Shown in pieces: positions 6,789 through 7,140 of a stretch of 7,140 bases of DNA. The DNA is from Sulfurimonas sp. (lineage in GTDB: Bacteria > Campylobacterota > Campylobacteria > Campylobacterales > Sulfurimonadaceae), in NCBI GenBank assembly GCA_024762745.1, contig JANTGV010000054.1:1-7140 (forward strand), in the 5' to 3' direction. The first letter of the stretch is position 1, and each line of letters starts with the position of its first letter. The position numbers and the translations under genes are program-made. The notes below the pieces were generated by a model. The model was given only the letters and a program-made list of their open reading frames with translations, ran no database searches and was not told where the DNA came from.

Positions 6789-7140
6789 ATGAAACTTAAC
6801 AAAAAAATTCTTCTTAGTTCAGCAGCGGCTGCTTTAGCATTATCTTTCACAGCATGTGGTGGTGGCGGAGGTGGTGGTTCTACTACACCGACTACACCAC
6901 CAACTCCTGCAACTGATGCAGAAACTATCGTTAATAATGGAGATTTCACTGGTTCAGGTGCTCTTCAAGCAGCAACTAGATATCTTGCAAATGACGCTAC
7001 TTTCGCTTTACCTGCTACAGCTGGTATTGCAGCTGCAGATTCTGTAGACCAAGCGGCGATAAAGACATTAGCAGATACTAAAACATTAGATGATACAACA
7101 TTAAGTGGAGATATTACAGTTAATACAACTTTAACTTCTG
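6789..7140 (+). CDS. Lipoprotein with poly-Gly tether, start of a possible beta-helix protein (3' end missing)
   Basis: The frame is open from ATG 6789 to the window edge, giving 117 residues of a longer protein. The signal peptide MKLNKKILLSSAAAALALSF leads to lipobox TAC with acylated Cys23. Seven glycines (24-30) and a Ser/Thr/Pro linker (STTPTTPPTPAT) then form a flexible tether. From about residue 45 the mature region is Ala/Thr-rich. The last stretch, with LSGDITVNTTLTS near its end, resembles the opening turns of bacterial parallel beta-helix surface proteins, but too little is visible to assign a family. A clear GGAG ribosome site supports the start. No catalytic motif is visible, so function is unknown; surface location is inferred from the lipobox and linker. 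Confidence 0.8.
   Translation, partial: MKLNKKILLSSAAAALALSFTACGGGGGGGSTTPTTPPTPATDAETIVNNGDFTGSGALQAATRYLANDATFALPATAGIAAADSVDQAAIKTLADTKTLDDTTLSGDITVNTTLTS

Noticed and set aside
6755..7047. Open frames on either strand overlapping the third lipoprotein
   Set aside because: They are low-complexity shadows of the Gly/Thr/Pro linker; the frame from 6789 has a ribosome site and lipobox and stays open to the window end.

Overview
The window is AT-rich, densely coded DNA, and every supported gene lies on the + strand. Gene content and style suggest a Campylobacterota (epsilonproteobacterial) genome of the Sulfurimonas type: a pst-phoU block, short Shine-Dalgarno sites, AT-rich codon use, several lipoproteins with low-complexity linkers, and a haem-c lipoprotein. 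This assignment is an inference; no rRNA or other phylogenetic marker is present.

Layout. Bases 1-678 hold the 3' part of pstB, the ATPase of the high-affinity phosphate ABC transporter. An 18-base gap leads to phoU (697-1356), the regulator that couples Pst to the phosphate two-component system. A hairpin terminator (1369-1408) closes this block. A new leader with a candidate promoter (about 1445-1483) precedes a 1130-residue lipoprotein gene (1513-4905). That protein is a fusion: lipoprotein signal, collagen-like Gly-X-Y linker, PhoX/DUF839-type phosphatase beta-propeller, then a complete choice-of-anchor-I beta-propeller. A second lipoprotein gene (4892-6679) overlaps its end by 14 bases. 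It carries two widely spaced CxxCH haem-c motifs and otherwise belongs to no family I recognise. A 109-base gap follows, then the 5' end of a third lipoprotein (6789 to the window edge) with a poly-Gly tether and a possible beta-helix start.

How the genes may work together. pstB and phoU serve phosphate uptake and sensing. The PhoX-like fusion is a plausible surface or periplasmic enzyme releasing phosphate from organic phosphate esters, and it sits directly beside the uptake genes. The overlapping dihaem lipoprotein is likely translated from the same message, so a joint envelope role is possible but unproven. The most unusual object is the PhoX + choice-of-anchor-I fusion on a collagen-like stalk, coupled to an uncharacterised cytochrome-like lipoprotein. 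No mobile element, CRISPR array, tRNA or rRNA was seen.
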